Positions 49,362 to 57,769 of a stretch of DNA of 57,769 bases are shown piece after piece; positions within the stretch are counted from its first letter, which is position 1; every line of letters begins with the position of its first letter. Under the pieces are notes generated by a model. The model did not search any database. It was not told where the DNA came from and worked only from the letters and a program-made list of their open reading frames with translations. The position numbers and the translations under genes were made by a program. Source of the stretch: Cytospora piceicola (taxonomy: Eukaryota > Ascomycota > Sordariomycetes > Diaporthales > Cytosporaceae); contig JALQBC010000083.1 in NCBI GenBank assembly GCA_023375675.1, positions 1 to 57,769 on the forward strand, given 5' to 3'.

Positions 49362-49440
49362 GATAAAAGGATAATGTTGAATAAATAAGATAAGATGAGT
49401 AGATAAGATGAGATTTGTAAGATAAGATAAGATAAGATAA
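49362..49440. promoter_or_regulatory. Cluster of GATA-factor-type motifs
   Basis: GATAA occurs eight times in 79 bp (starting at 49362, 49370, 49389, 49402, 49421, 49426, 49431 and 49436), the last four in a perfect 5-bp tandem. HGATAR is the known site of fungal GATA regulators (AreA, SRE, White-collar types). The cluster lies about 290-365 bp upstream of the ATG at 49727. It could equally be a simple pentanucleotide repeat. Confidence 0.45.
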
Positions 49441-49726
49441 CGGAGCTCGGGAGGGCCGGTACGTACGATACCTACGTACCGATACGTATCTTTGGGTCAT
49501 ACGGATTCCCGACTCTCCGATATTCCGATATTCCGATAGTGGGTCACCTACACCTGCAATTGCATGTGAACGTGCACTCCCTGATTACATAATCACATCG
49601 CATACAGCCCGACGTCTTTCCACGATGGTGACCACCATGACAGACATGACTTGATCTCCACACCACCACACATGCATACTCGACGATACTACTATCAACA
49701 TACAAGCGGCTCATGTGTTATTCACG

Positions 49727-51742
49727 ATGGTGATTCCACCTGGTAGACTCACTATCGACCCCCGCAATCCCTCCCCGCCTCGCAGCCAAAGCCCAGAGGA
49801 CGTCCAAGTTAACCTCAACCTCGACGTCGACGTCGACCATCTTGGTGATTGCGACACGCCAAACACAGACACCGACCTGCTGCCATCGCCATCTCAATCT
49901 CTACACTCCAAAGCATATCGACAACGCGGACACGAGCATTCCCCTTCTCCCGCTACCCTGCGTACCCTGCCTACCTCGAATGGTTCTGACCCCGACCAAG
50001 ATCTCCTTGGTAACAGCCACGACAACCAGGCGCGCGACCCAGAACACGACCCCAAGAACGGCCAGGAGGAGCGAGAACGAGAGCAGCATTCTATCCATTC
50101 AAGCTTAACACAGCGGGGACCAACTATAGCGCGCATGAGAAGGGGCACGCGAGAGGATAGAAAGAAGGCATTATCGACATCATATCACCGGCAGGGTTCA
50201 CGACAGCAAGAGGAGGAGAATCAGCTACGCAGCTCCCAACCGTACGAACAGCCTAGATCACTTGTCGGTGACGTACACAAGGGCAAGGACGAGGTCAAGG
50301 GCGGCGACGAGCTCGGGGACAAGGGCGTGGACAAGGGCGGCGACGGGGACGGGGACCTCTACCGGCTGGTCAACCTCGTGGAAGCACGCGCGTACGGCCG
50401 GCTACCTTTGCCTTTGGCCGGTTTCGAGAGCGCCGGCGACGGCGACGGCGACGGCGACAGCGACAGAAACGGCCAGTGCGACGGCCAGTGGGTCAAGACA
50501 CACATCACCCCGTCACAGTACACGAGACTTGTGCATCTCCTTCGTAACCACTCCGACCCACTCGTGTCGGGCTACTTTAGGCACATACTCCGATACGACT
50601 ACGACCCCCAGGGCTGTCTTCTTATCCTACGGCTTATGACGACCGCCATCCATGAGATTTTTGAGCAGAGCCTGGTCGGGCGTATAACGAGCTGGATCAG
50701 CCGTATTGCTACCGGCGACCAACCACAGACTGGCACCCACTACCACCCGCTCATCAGAACGGCTGCAGCTGGCATAATTTCCGGCTCACATACCCATGTC
50801 ACAATGGCCGCTGCTTCCGACAACCATAGCCCTGACCTCACCATGACAAAGTCCCCGGATGGTCAGTTCCACTACACGGCTGAGCCTGGTCGACATAGGT
50901 ACCCGCCCTTTGTAATGGAGATCGCCTACAGCCAGAAGAACAAGGACCTCCCTGCCCTCGCTAAACAGTACTACGAGGGCACTGACGGGGCTATCAAGAC
51001 GGTCCTCACAGTCGACCTCGAGTATACGCCCAAGGGAACACGCAAGGCTAGACAGCGACAGAGACAGCAGACACAGGTACCTAGCGAAAGACAAACACGG
51101 TCGCGGACACAGTCCCAGACGCGATCTCAGAAGCACCCGACGGCCCCAAGAGGGACATCGGCGGCCTGCATCTGTCTATACCAAGGCAACGAGCGCACTC
51201 TTCACAATCGACAATTCCGCAGCCAGGATGGCCACGTCCAGCACGGCAGCCTATCACTATCACTGTGTGACTTCCTGCCAGACACCGTCGTCGAGACCCT
51301 AACTAGGGAGCTTCAGGCGGCTGGGGCTTCAGGCGAGGATCTACATCGGCCTGAAATGCTTCTCGATATCGGCTTCGAGCAGCTCTGCGTCGATCTTGCC
51401 GCGGCTGAGAGGAGGCAGGATATCCTGGACAAGACGCCAACTCCGCCTCCTCTGCAGCAACCGAGCGGGAAGAAGAGGGTCAACTGGGCCCTGTCTGATA
51501 GCGAAGATGATGACGATGCTGAAGGAGCCGAAGAAGAAACACAAGGAGCATCGGCAAGATCAAGATCCAGGTCAGCATCGTCTAAGAGACGACGACTGTC
51601 AACCGACGAGAGGGCGTATGCAGCCCCTCGTCGTGGATCTAGCCTGACGCCAAGTGAAGTATCTCCAGCAGCGCTTCCTCAGCGCAAAAGGACCCGCTCG
51701 CAGACCCGCTCGCAGGCCTGCCGCCTTGTGAGTGAAGCTTAA
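49727..51742 (+). CDS. 671-aa protein with PD-(D/E)XK-like domain
   Basis: This is the longest intact frame in the window; ATG at 49727 is the first ATG after the upstream stop. Residues 1-250 are disordered, rich in Ser, Asp, Gln and Gly-Asp repeats. A helical part follows (HLLRNHSDPLVSGYFRHILR, about 270-290). The core at about 368-433 reads SPDLTMTK, then PPFVMEIAYSQKNKDLPALA, then IKTVLTVDLEYTPKG. This is the layout of a fungal PD-(D/E)XK (Uma2/restriction-endonuclease-like) domain: PD, then ExxxSQxxK, then a VDxEY strand. In canonical nucleases the motif is D...ExK; here the position after MEI is Ala, so catalysis is uncertain. The C-terminus has an acidic run (SDSEDDDDAEGAEEE) and a nuclear-localisation-like SSKRRRLSTD. 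A nuclear, DNA-related role is inferred. Confidence 0.85.
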   Translation: MVIPPGRLTIDPRNPSPPRSQSPEDVQVNLNLDVDVDHLGDCDTPNTDTDLLPSPSQSLHSKAYRQRGHEHSPSPATLRTLPTSNGSDPDQDLLGNSHDNQARDPEHDPKNGQEEREREQHSIHSSLTQRGPTIARMRRGTREDRKKALSTSYHRQGSRQQEEENQLRSSQPYEQPRSLVGDVHKGKDEVKGGDELGDKGVDKGGDGDGDLYRLVNLVEARAYGRLPLPLAGFESAGDGDGDGDSDRNGQCDGQWVKTHITPSQYTRLVHLLRNHSDPLVSGYFRHILRYDYDPQGCLLILRLMTTAIHEIFEQSLVGRITSWISRIATGDQPQTGTHYHPLIRTAAAGIISGSHTHVTMAAASDNHSPDLTMTKSPDGQFHYTAEPGRHRYPPFVMEIAYSQKNKDLPALAKQYYEGTDGAIKTVLTVDLEYTPKGTRKARQRQRQQTQVPSERQTRSRTQSQTRSQKHPTAPRGTSAACICLYQGNERTLHNRQFRSQDGHVQHGSLSLSLCDFLPDTVVETLTRELQAAGASGEDLHRPEMLLDIGFEQLCVDLAAAERRQDILDKTPTPPPLQQPSGKKRVNWALSDSEDDDDAEGAEEETQGASARSRSRSASSKRRRLSTDERAYAAPRRGSSLTPSEVSPAALPQRKRTRSQTRSQACRLVSEA

Positions 51743-53639
51743 TGGTTCGTAGTGAAGCTGGAGTAAGGATGGCTGCCTTGTGTCTGGAGCTGCGCTCGAC
51801 ATCTCACCAATGGACTAACATTTCTTCCTCTTCTGTCCTTGACTCTGCTTCTATACCACATGTACTGGAATGAGCCAGGTATATCACTACCATACAAATG
51901 AGTAGACCACCAGGGTAATCATTTCTTTAGGGTCCTCTAACTCATAACCCGCGCGGGTATATCTACCAGGACATCTTTGGCTCTTTCTTACCAACCAGTT
52001 TTAATTATCCGTTGCTCTGCTCTGCTACTGGAATTGTCCTGTGGAAATACTCCTGCTGTGTTTATAGTGCGTACATATGCAGGCGACAACTGGGTATATC
52101 AGGTTTCTGGGCCTGATATATTAACCACTTGACTGCAAACGTAGAGCCCTTGTATCCGTCACCAGTGGTGGTGCTATGGGAGCCATGAAGATCCCAAAAC
52201 CATTGTCGTCCATCAGTCATTGCCCAAACTGCTCTTCTCCATCATCTCCATCTCCCGAGTATTCGTCCGAGAATGCCCCAGAGACAATTGATTGAACCTG
52301 ACAAAGGCCTCGTTGTGCAAGAGCCCTGGCATCCATGTGAGCAAGAGCAACAACACCGCCCAAAGTTCGACACTATCCCTAGGCCGGTCCGTGGTCCACC
52401 TGGGCATACCAGATTGCCTTACAGCCGACGTGTTCTGTAGCAGGTCTTAGGTGATGATGACGGACTGCCTTTCAGTGTAGTATGGCGAGGCAGGCAGAAA
52501 GATATTTTGATGGACTGCGTTTACGAACACTTACTGATACGCAAAAAGGAGTGCCTGGCTTGGGAAGACGAGGATAAATGAGGTAGTTGATTCTTGTCCC
52601 GAGAATGTAGTTAAAAAAAAAAAAATTCCCTGCCTATTATTCGCGACTGAAGATATTGGGAATCCCTCTGTTAAGGAAGAGCAAGTCTGTTATTGTGTCC
52701 TCGGGGAAGCTCTTGAATCCTGGAAATGGTACTGTTGAACGAAAATAGGATACTGCCACACCAGCTGACTAACCTAACTGCTCAAGTTGTTGACTTTTAG
52801 TCAAACCGTATATTGCCAACCGTTTGGAAATCCTTGAACAAGGCGCATAGCTACTCAAGGTTAGTTGCGCACGCAAGAATCTCGGAGACATGTTATGTTA
52901 TTACCAAGCTCTCTTAGTCCTCCGAGAAGGTCCTCGCCGAGATATCATGTGGCGAATGCTATTCGGCCTGTGTACTGTAGTGCCAGGCATCTCTTCCGTT
53001 CCTGTCCCGCTCCGTCGTAGGCAGGTTATGCGAACAGAGCATCCACTGGTAGTAGCAATATATATCAGAGGCAGGAGGAGCAGATGTAGGAGCGGGCAGA
53101 CACTGTCATAGAACAGTTGAAGTATCTAATGATCTTTCACCGTCAACCAAGTATCACTTTCCAGAATGTCTCTCCGGCCACTCGAACATGGCCACCAGGG
53201 TAAATGTACTTACGTTACGACAATACTCCTCCTCTCCTCTTGACTGAACCGGCTTAGGAACAGCTCCTGGCAGCTATACTTCTGTCTATATCCATAGGAA
53301 GCCGTTTGGCTGGCACCATTTGCTTATCGAGGCAGGGAGGACATGCGTGCTCTGAAAAGACTGCAGAAATGTAGTTCCGACTCTATGAGGTCACGCAAAT
53401 CTGGGTATGAAACGGAGGATGTAAAATTCTTGAGACTCCCCCTTGTTTATCAGTCCTTATTGATTGGAATCTGGAAGGGGATGGGCAATTAGTAACGTTA
53501 GGGGATTTCGATGGTGCATGTGGCTTGGGAGGAATTTTGAATACCGTAGGCCATTCTGTCTACTCAATATCTGCCTGTTGCTCTACTGATCTTCTCCTTC
53601 TGCTTATTCGATATCACCCCGAGCTGACTACCCCTAACC
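51743..53639. other. No confident gene
   Basis: A 13-bp A run lies near 52612-52624. Frames at 52213-52407 and 52890-53111 show no motif. Confidence 0.3.
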
Positions 53640-53886
53640 ATGGACATCGAATCGCAAAAGGGCAACATGGTGCCTGTGCTTGAATCAAAGCCCCCACCCA
53701 GCATTACCTTATCCTATGAAGAAGAGGGACCAGGTCCGGAAAAGGTACTAATTATATAGTAAATAGTTCAGAAAGATATATTCATGTTACATTCATACTT
53801 AATTGACTTTACTCCGTATGTTATCACAAACTATATAAGTATCTTAGGAGTCGTCAGAGTCGAACCTGTTCCTGAAGTCCTCATGA
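53640..53886 (+). other. Possible short gene or 5' gene fragment
   Basis: ATG at 53640 in a good context (AACCATGG) opens 36 acidic, protein-like codons (MDIESQKGNMVPVLESKPPP). They run to either a TAG at 53759 or a GTACTA donor at 53745, joined to CTTAG at 53847 and ending at TGA 53886 (about 47 aa). An N-terminus of this type is common in fungal permeases, so it may be the stranded first exon of a lost gene. It converges on the transporter gene with about 100 bp between them. Confidence 0.3.
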
Positions 53887-53988
53887 TACCGAACTTAGTA
53901 GCATGAAACACACATTGGCCCTCCTACCTTGCCATCCGCCCCATCCGCCGCCGTACGCCGCGGTCCACCCCCTCACTCCCCTTTAGGA

Positions 53989-55152
53989 CTACACCTGAAC
54001 AGACCGAGCCTTTGGTTTAACCAAGCGACTTAAGTCCCCCACTGGTAGCTGGAATGGGAAATCGACAGATTCGAGGACCAGGGCGAAAAGTATCCACCAG
54101 CCTGCTGCGCAGCAGACGAAGCCAAAAGCTCCCCCAGTCTGGAAATAGGTCAATGATCAGCCCGTTGGTCTCCCCTGGAACCAGTCTTCACAGAAAATGC
54201 AGCCAAGATTCAACTTACTATAACAAAGCGATTAGCAACAGCTGCGTTGCCTTGGTAGTCCTCGGCCATGAGCCAGTACGCCACGGTTAAGAACACAAAG
54301 GTCAGGGACAGTGCCAGGAACACAATGACGAAGCAGATATTTACCCGGAAGGCGCAGACGAGGTATATGAACGAGACAAGCCCCATGAATATTAGAAAGA
54401 AGCCTATTCGTCGTCGGAAAGTTTGCATCATCAGTAAGTTGCACTGTTCTGACGCCGACCATGGGAGCCTGCCCGTCACTTACCGAACCCGGCGTTAAAC
54501 TCCTGCGTTGTAAGTCCCGTAGAGGAATCCTGGCCAGCCACAGCAAATGACGAGAACGTGGCGAAAGAGGGATTGAGGGTGCCGCCGAAGGATAGGAAGA
54601 ACGCGCCATAGGTACAGAAAATGACGGATGGAAAGGTGTTTCCGAGGATCCACTCAAGGAGGCCGGTCAGAATCTGGAGAAGTCCGCCGAAGAAGAAGTA
54701 CTCAGGGCTGGTAGTCGTAGAATGCGGTTAATAACAACATTGATAGGCGACAGCCAACGTGGCTCAAGGAGGTACTTACATGCCCGTAGCACCGGTACTA
54801 CTAGCACCTCGCCACTGCATAAGGTCACAAGACAGAGGGGTTAGGGCAAGAAGGAAACCGACAAGTCCACTAGGGGAGATATCTCCATTAGCTTGGGATT
54901 CTAAAACAAAATAGACGGCAAGAATTGCGTGGGAGTGTTGGCGGGGTGTTACATTGGTGTCGGATTTCCGAATGTCCTCCTTAAGTTCCCGCTCACTTCT
55001 GTCTTAGGAGCTAGGTACAACTTCTCGAACAGCTCTGCAGATATGGACACACCACCCGCCGTCTTAGCCCGATGGAGCGTATGATCAAAATCATCGCGAT
55101 ATTCGTTTTCGGCTTCCTGGCTGCCAGGCTTGGAATCGGCTGGTGTAGGCAT
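53989..55152 (-). CDS. GPR1/FUN34/YaaH-family acetate/ammonium-type transporter, 282 aa
   Basis: The gene has five exons: 55152-54953, 54869-54780, 54707-54484, 54403-54219 and 54138-53989. Its introns of 83, 72, 80 and 80 nt keep phase, giving 849 coding bases. The family are six-helix plasma-membrane proteins linked to acetate uptake and ammonium export. A soluble N-terminus comes first. Then the signature NPTPIGL (63-69; family NPxPLGL) opens helix 1 ([20 protein letters not shown]). After that come [75 protein letters not shown] and [18 protein letters not shown], with family-typical LPVGDLS near the end. No damage is seen. TATATATT lies about 25-30 bp upstream of the ATG. Acceptors at 54870 and 54404 were chosen because they alone restore the family sequence. 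Confidence 0.9.
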
Positions 55153-57282
55153 TATCTGCAAGCAAGAGTACAAATCTTGAATATATAGACTATAGATTGA
55201 GGACAGATTGGTGTTCGAGGGCCAAATTCATAGGTTTGAAGGTTATATACATGTGAGCTTAGCGGTGTGGGCATGTGTTCCGCGAGTTCGAAGGGGCAAT
55301 AGACTTCGAGCTAGGACGAAGGGGATCACCACGAAGGGGATCACCACCTTTAAGGTTTGAAGCCTCAAACCATGCCCTATCAAGTAGGACGAAGACTGGG
55401 TCGGATGCGGATCCAGGACAACACATCCCAGGGAACCCCACAAAGTCTGGGGCTAGAATCTGGGGTAAAAACTCCGGGGTAGGAGGCGGGGGCGGAGACG
55501 GGGTGGGCCCTGTTAGGTACCCTAGGGTAGATAGAGTTTAGAGAAAAGGGAACGAGATCTATAGGTTCGGCCGCCCGGATGCCTCGTACGCATCATTGGC
55601 TTATTCATCATCATACGCTTACTCATCATAATGTGTCAGTATATAGATGCTTGTATTCATGTACTAGTATAAGAGATATCAATTTATGACCTTTAGTACT
55701 ATGTATAGTAGTCTAAAGTTTGACATAATGCACTTGTTCACATGTGGGTACATATATCCACATACAACATACAGCCGGTGTGGACCCGCATTATAATCAA
55801 TCATGAACGAACTCAGATCGGTGACTACTAGATGCCGATTAGAACGGGCCTTGATTGTGTTGAGCTCAATAGCATGAATATAAGGATTGTGCTTTGCAGT
55901 CTGATAGGTTGGTACACATGCGGATTATTATGTGAAACTACATATAAAGTACAAATAGACTACGAGATATGCTATCCAAGACCAGGGTAAAGGGACTGGA
56001 AGCATGAATCATACTCCTTGCTGCAATGACATACGAAATTCCACAATTCCGACAAGGGGCAATGCAATTCCCACCTACAGTCTGTCATTAACATGGATCA
56101 ACCCCGGCGCCGCAAATGTTACACCCAGTCATATGCCGCCGGGAAGTTCGTTAATGCCGTGATCGACAGTCCCTCCATGATGTTGGCTGAGAAAGGGAAG
56201 AAAGCGTCGAACCTGACCGTCTTACCGTGCCACGAAATATTAGACACCGACGTACTTCTGGACGCTCTTGGCGACTCACACCAGGACAGGTCAGCCTCAA
56301 GCGCCAGCGTCTGATCCCTTGCCACCACGGGCCCCGCCACCCGATCCGCACAGGACAATTCAGGGGCGAGAATATGGGGATGTCGATCTCGCTGAGGTCG
56401 AAGGGGCAGCTTTCGACAAACTGCTAAAGGGCGCTGAGCGTGAAGGCGGGCCTGAGAGCTGTAAGTTCAGCCGAACCCGGAGAGAAGATGTACGACTGCG
56501 GGACTCAAGTCAATGTGACCCATGAGACATGCGAACCGTACCTATCTTCCCAGGCTGCGTCTACGGCTGGCGGTTGGAGAGATATTGCGCTGAACCATAA
56601 GCTGAGCTTCTCATTCAGTGTCGGCCGTTTAGGTAAACAGGAGGCATAGACAGAACGAGCATACGCACGTAGGTGGTATTTGATTGTGGCGTGGCATGGG
56701 GGCCGCTCCCTAACCATCTTACTTGATATTGGCTGGAGAGAACTTCTCCCGATACAGACTTACGGTGGGTGTGTCAATTGAGCCAGTGAGCAAGATACTT
56801 ATACACCGGGGGCTAACGGAAGAATGTGATTGAGTGCAGAGTGCCTCTGTAGCCGAGAACTCAAGGTAGCATTGGGGCCCAGCCAACAGTCCCCAATAGC
56901 CTTCCATTATGTCGAAATGCCGATCCTCAGTTGGCCTCTTTAGAAAATATCAGCTATATGACTAACAGAATCGTACCATCCATGTTGCAGTCAGTTAATG
57001 ATTCTGAAGATCGATGCTCCAGGTGACGGGGGACAAGCCCGAGCTAGAGCTTGTTTGCAGAAGCGTTTGTCTAGGGAAATCCCACGGTCCAGTGTGGTCA
57101 TCATTGTGTGCTTAGGCAGCTAGGAGCGTGATGTGTTTAGATATTTCATGCCTGACCATAAAGGCTGGACGAGATGAAGCCCCGAGGTCCTATCTGCTAG
57201 GGCGTAAATAAATCCTGAGCGGCAGCTTCTCATCACACAACACCATTGAGACTCTGCTTTCTATCGTAACAAAATACTCACC
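55153..57282. other. No confident gene
   Basis: A direct repeat of CGAAGGGGATCACCA occurs at about 55317-55347. A 73-codon ATG frame at 56093-56314 (MDQPRRRKCYTQSYAAGKFV) is protein-like but unrecognised. The last 100 bases are the leader of the terpene-cyclase remnant. Confidence 0.35.
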
Positions 57283-57634
57283 ATGTCGTTCTCGAAGTTG
57301 AATCTTATGATCCCTATGCCGCACTACGACCAAGCCGAAAACCTCCTAACCCGTCTAGCTGCAGGATGCTCCTCAGAAATAGGCTTCGGGTCTATGACCT
57401 CCTTAATCTACGACATAGCATGGCTCTTTATGTTGCAAAAGCCCGGTTCTACGAGCGAACAACAGACAGCTAATGGTGAGTGGCTATTCCTGGCTTGTTT
57501 CGAATACATCCTGAATTATTAATTACCCGATGGCTTATAGGAAACATATGCCTCGCCTGTCGACGGTATCCTTAACATAGCAGCCTCGCTTATAGCTCTA
57601 AAAAGACATCTTAGCAACTCTACTAGTAGCTAAG
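57283..57634 (+). pseudogene. Diterpene cyclase (CPS/KS-type) N-terminal fragment
   Basis: From ATG at 57283 the frame reads YDQAENLLTRLAAGCSSEIG, then GFGSMTSLIYDIAWLFML and WLFLACFEYIL. After a TAA (57520-57522) and a TAG (57538-57540) it continues as ETYASPVDGILNIAASLIA and LKRHL to a TAA near 57634. This is the beginning of the beta/gamma-domain region of fungal copalyl diphosphate/ent-kaurene synthases, which cyclise geranylgeranyl diphosphate (YDTAW and DGxW...SPxDGxLNTAAxLLAL are hallmark words). The catalytic DxDD and DDxxD motifs would lie far downstream and are not in the window. Both internal stops are one transition from expected codons. Recognisable sequence stops near 57634, replaced by a hairpin and GC-rich DNA, so the gene seems truncated. 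Confidence 0.72.
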
Positions 57635-57666
57635 GTCTTCCGGACAGGGCCCTAACAGTTATTGTC

Positions 57667-57692
57667 TGGTGGAATGGGACCCCATTCCACCA
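57667..57692. repeat. Perfect 12-bp-arm hairpin
   Basis: TGGTGGAATGGG and its exact reverse complement are separated by two bases (AC). It lies just after the point where terpene-cyclase similarity ends and could be part of a mobile element terminus. No matching partner is seen within the window. Confidence 0.8.
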
Positions 57693-57769
57693 AACCCCTG
57701 CAGGTGGGGCGGCAGCGCGGCGCCTAATAGGCTAGCCCGGGGGCCTGGTTTTCGAACCGGCCTTCCACG

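Noticed and set aside
49842..51802. Several 60-125 codon frames overlapping the 671-aa gene
   Set aside because: Their positions and compositions are those of alternate-frame shadows of the real ORF.
57745..57769. tRNA T-arm-like GGTTTTCGAACC
   Set aside because: No acceptor stem, anticodon arm or D arm can be paired around it; it is a small tetraloop hairpin only.

Overview
The window looks like accessory, probably repeat-bordered DNA from a filamentous ascomycete, most likely Sordariomycetes/Hypocreales. Four things point there: short spliceosomal introns (about 50-135 nt, GTAAGT-type donors), fungal families (GH71 alpha-1,3-glucanase, GPR1/FUN34/YaaH transporter, diterpene cyclase, fungal PD-(D/E)XK-like protein), pogo/Fot1-type transposons, and blocks turned almost entirely to A+T by C-to-T and G-to-A transitions, the signature of repeat-induced point mutation (RIP). 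The species cannot be named from the sequence.

Layout. 1-548 is an ATTTACTT/ACTT microsatellite. 549-3692 is AT-rich and holds a 5'-truncated, inverted copy of a Fot1-like element with two later insertions. 4337-8257 carries gene remnants. 9564-11442 is a full-length RIP-decayed Fot1-like element with TA target duplications. 11443-19085 is mostly noncoding, with minisatellites and a frame-broken GH71 glucanase. 19086-19907 is an intact single-exon gene. 23137-31893 is a cluster of broken genes (a kinesin-like motor, several unknown GC-rich genes, and one gene broken only by a single TAG). 35774-36235 is a striking decaying 18-nt array beside a possible solo LTR. 37633-38042 is an HD-domain remnant. 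39953-42680 is an unknown gene split by a second pogo-like element whose removal restores the frame. 49727-51742 is the largest intact ORF, a PD-(D/E)XK-like fungal protein with a GATA-motif cluster upstream. 53989-55152 is an intact five-exon acetate/ammonia-type transporter. The right edge holds a broken diterpene cyclase N-terminus.

How it fits together. Only three protein genes look fully intact (273 aa, 671 aa and the 282 aa transporter). The rest is a gene graveyard, and its in-frame stops are mostly TAG/TAA. That fits light RIP at CpA (CAG/CAA to TAG/TAA) or TpG (TGG to TAG); sexual-stage A-to-I editing of UAG is a testable alternative.

The most novel signal is a dispersed family of at least six short tandem arrays. 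All share the core AAAAGYCGTGG but each has its own linker and unit length (12, 14, 16, 17, 18 and 18 nt). Two of them show a one-directional gradient from pristine units to C-to-T/G-to-A saturated units. Translations, splice sites and repeat alignments were made by eye; no database search was run.
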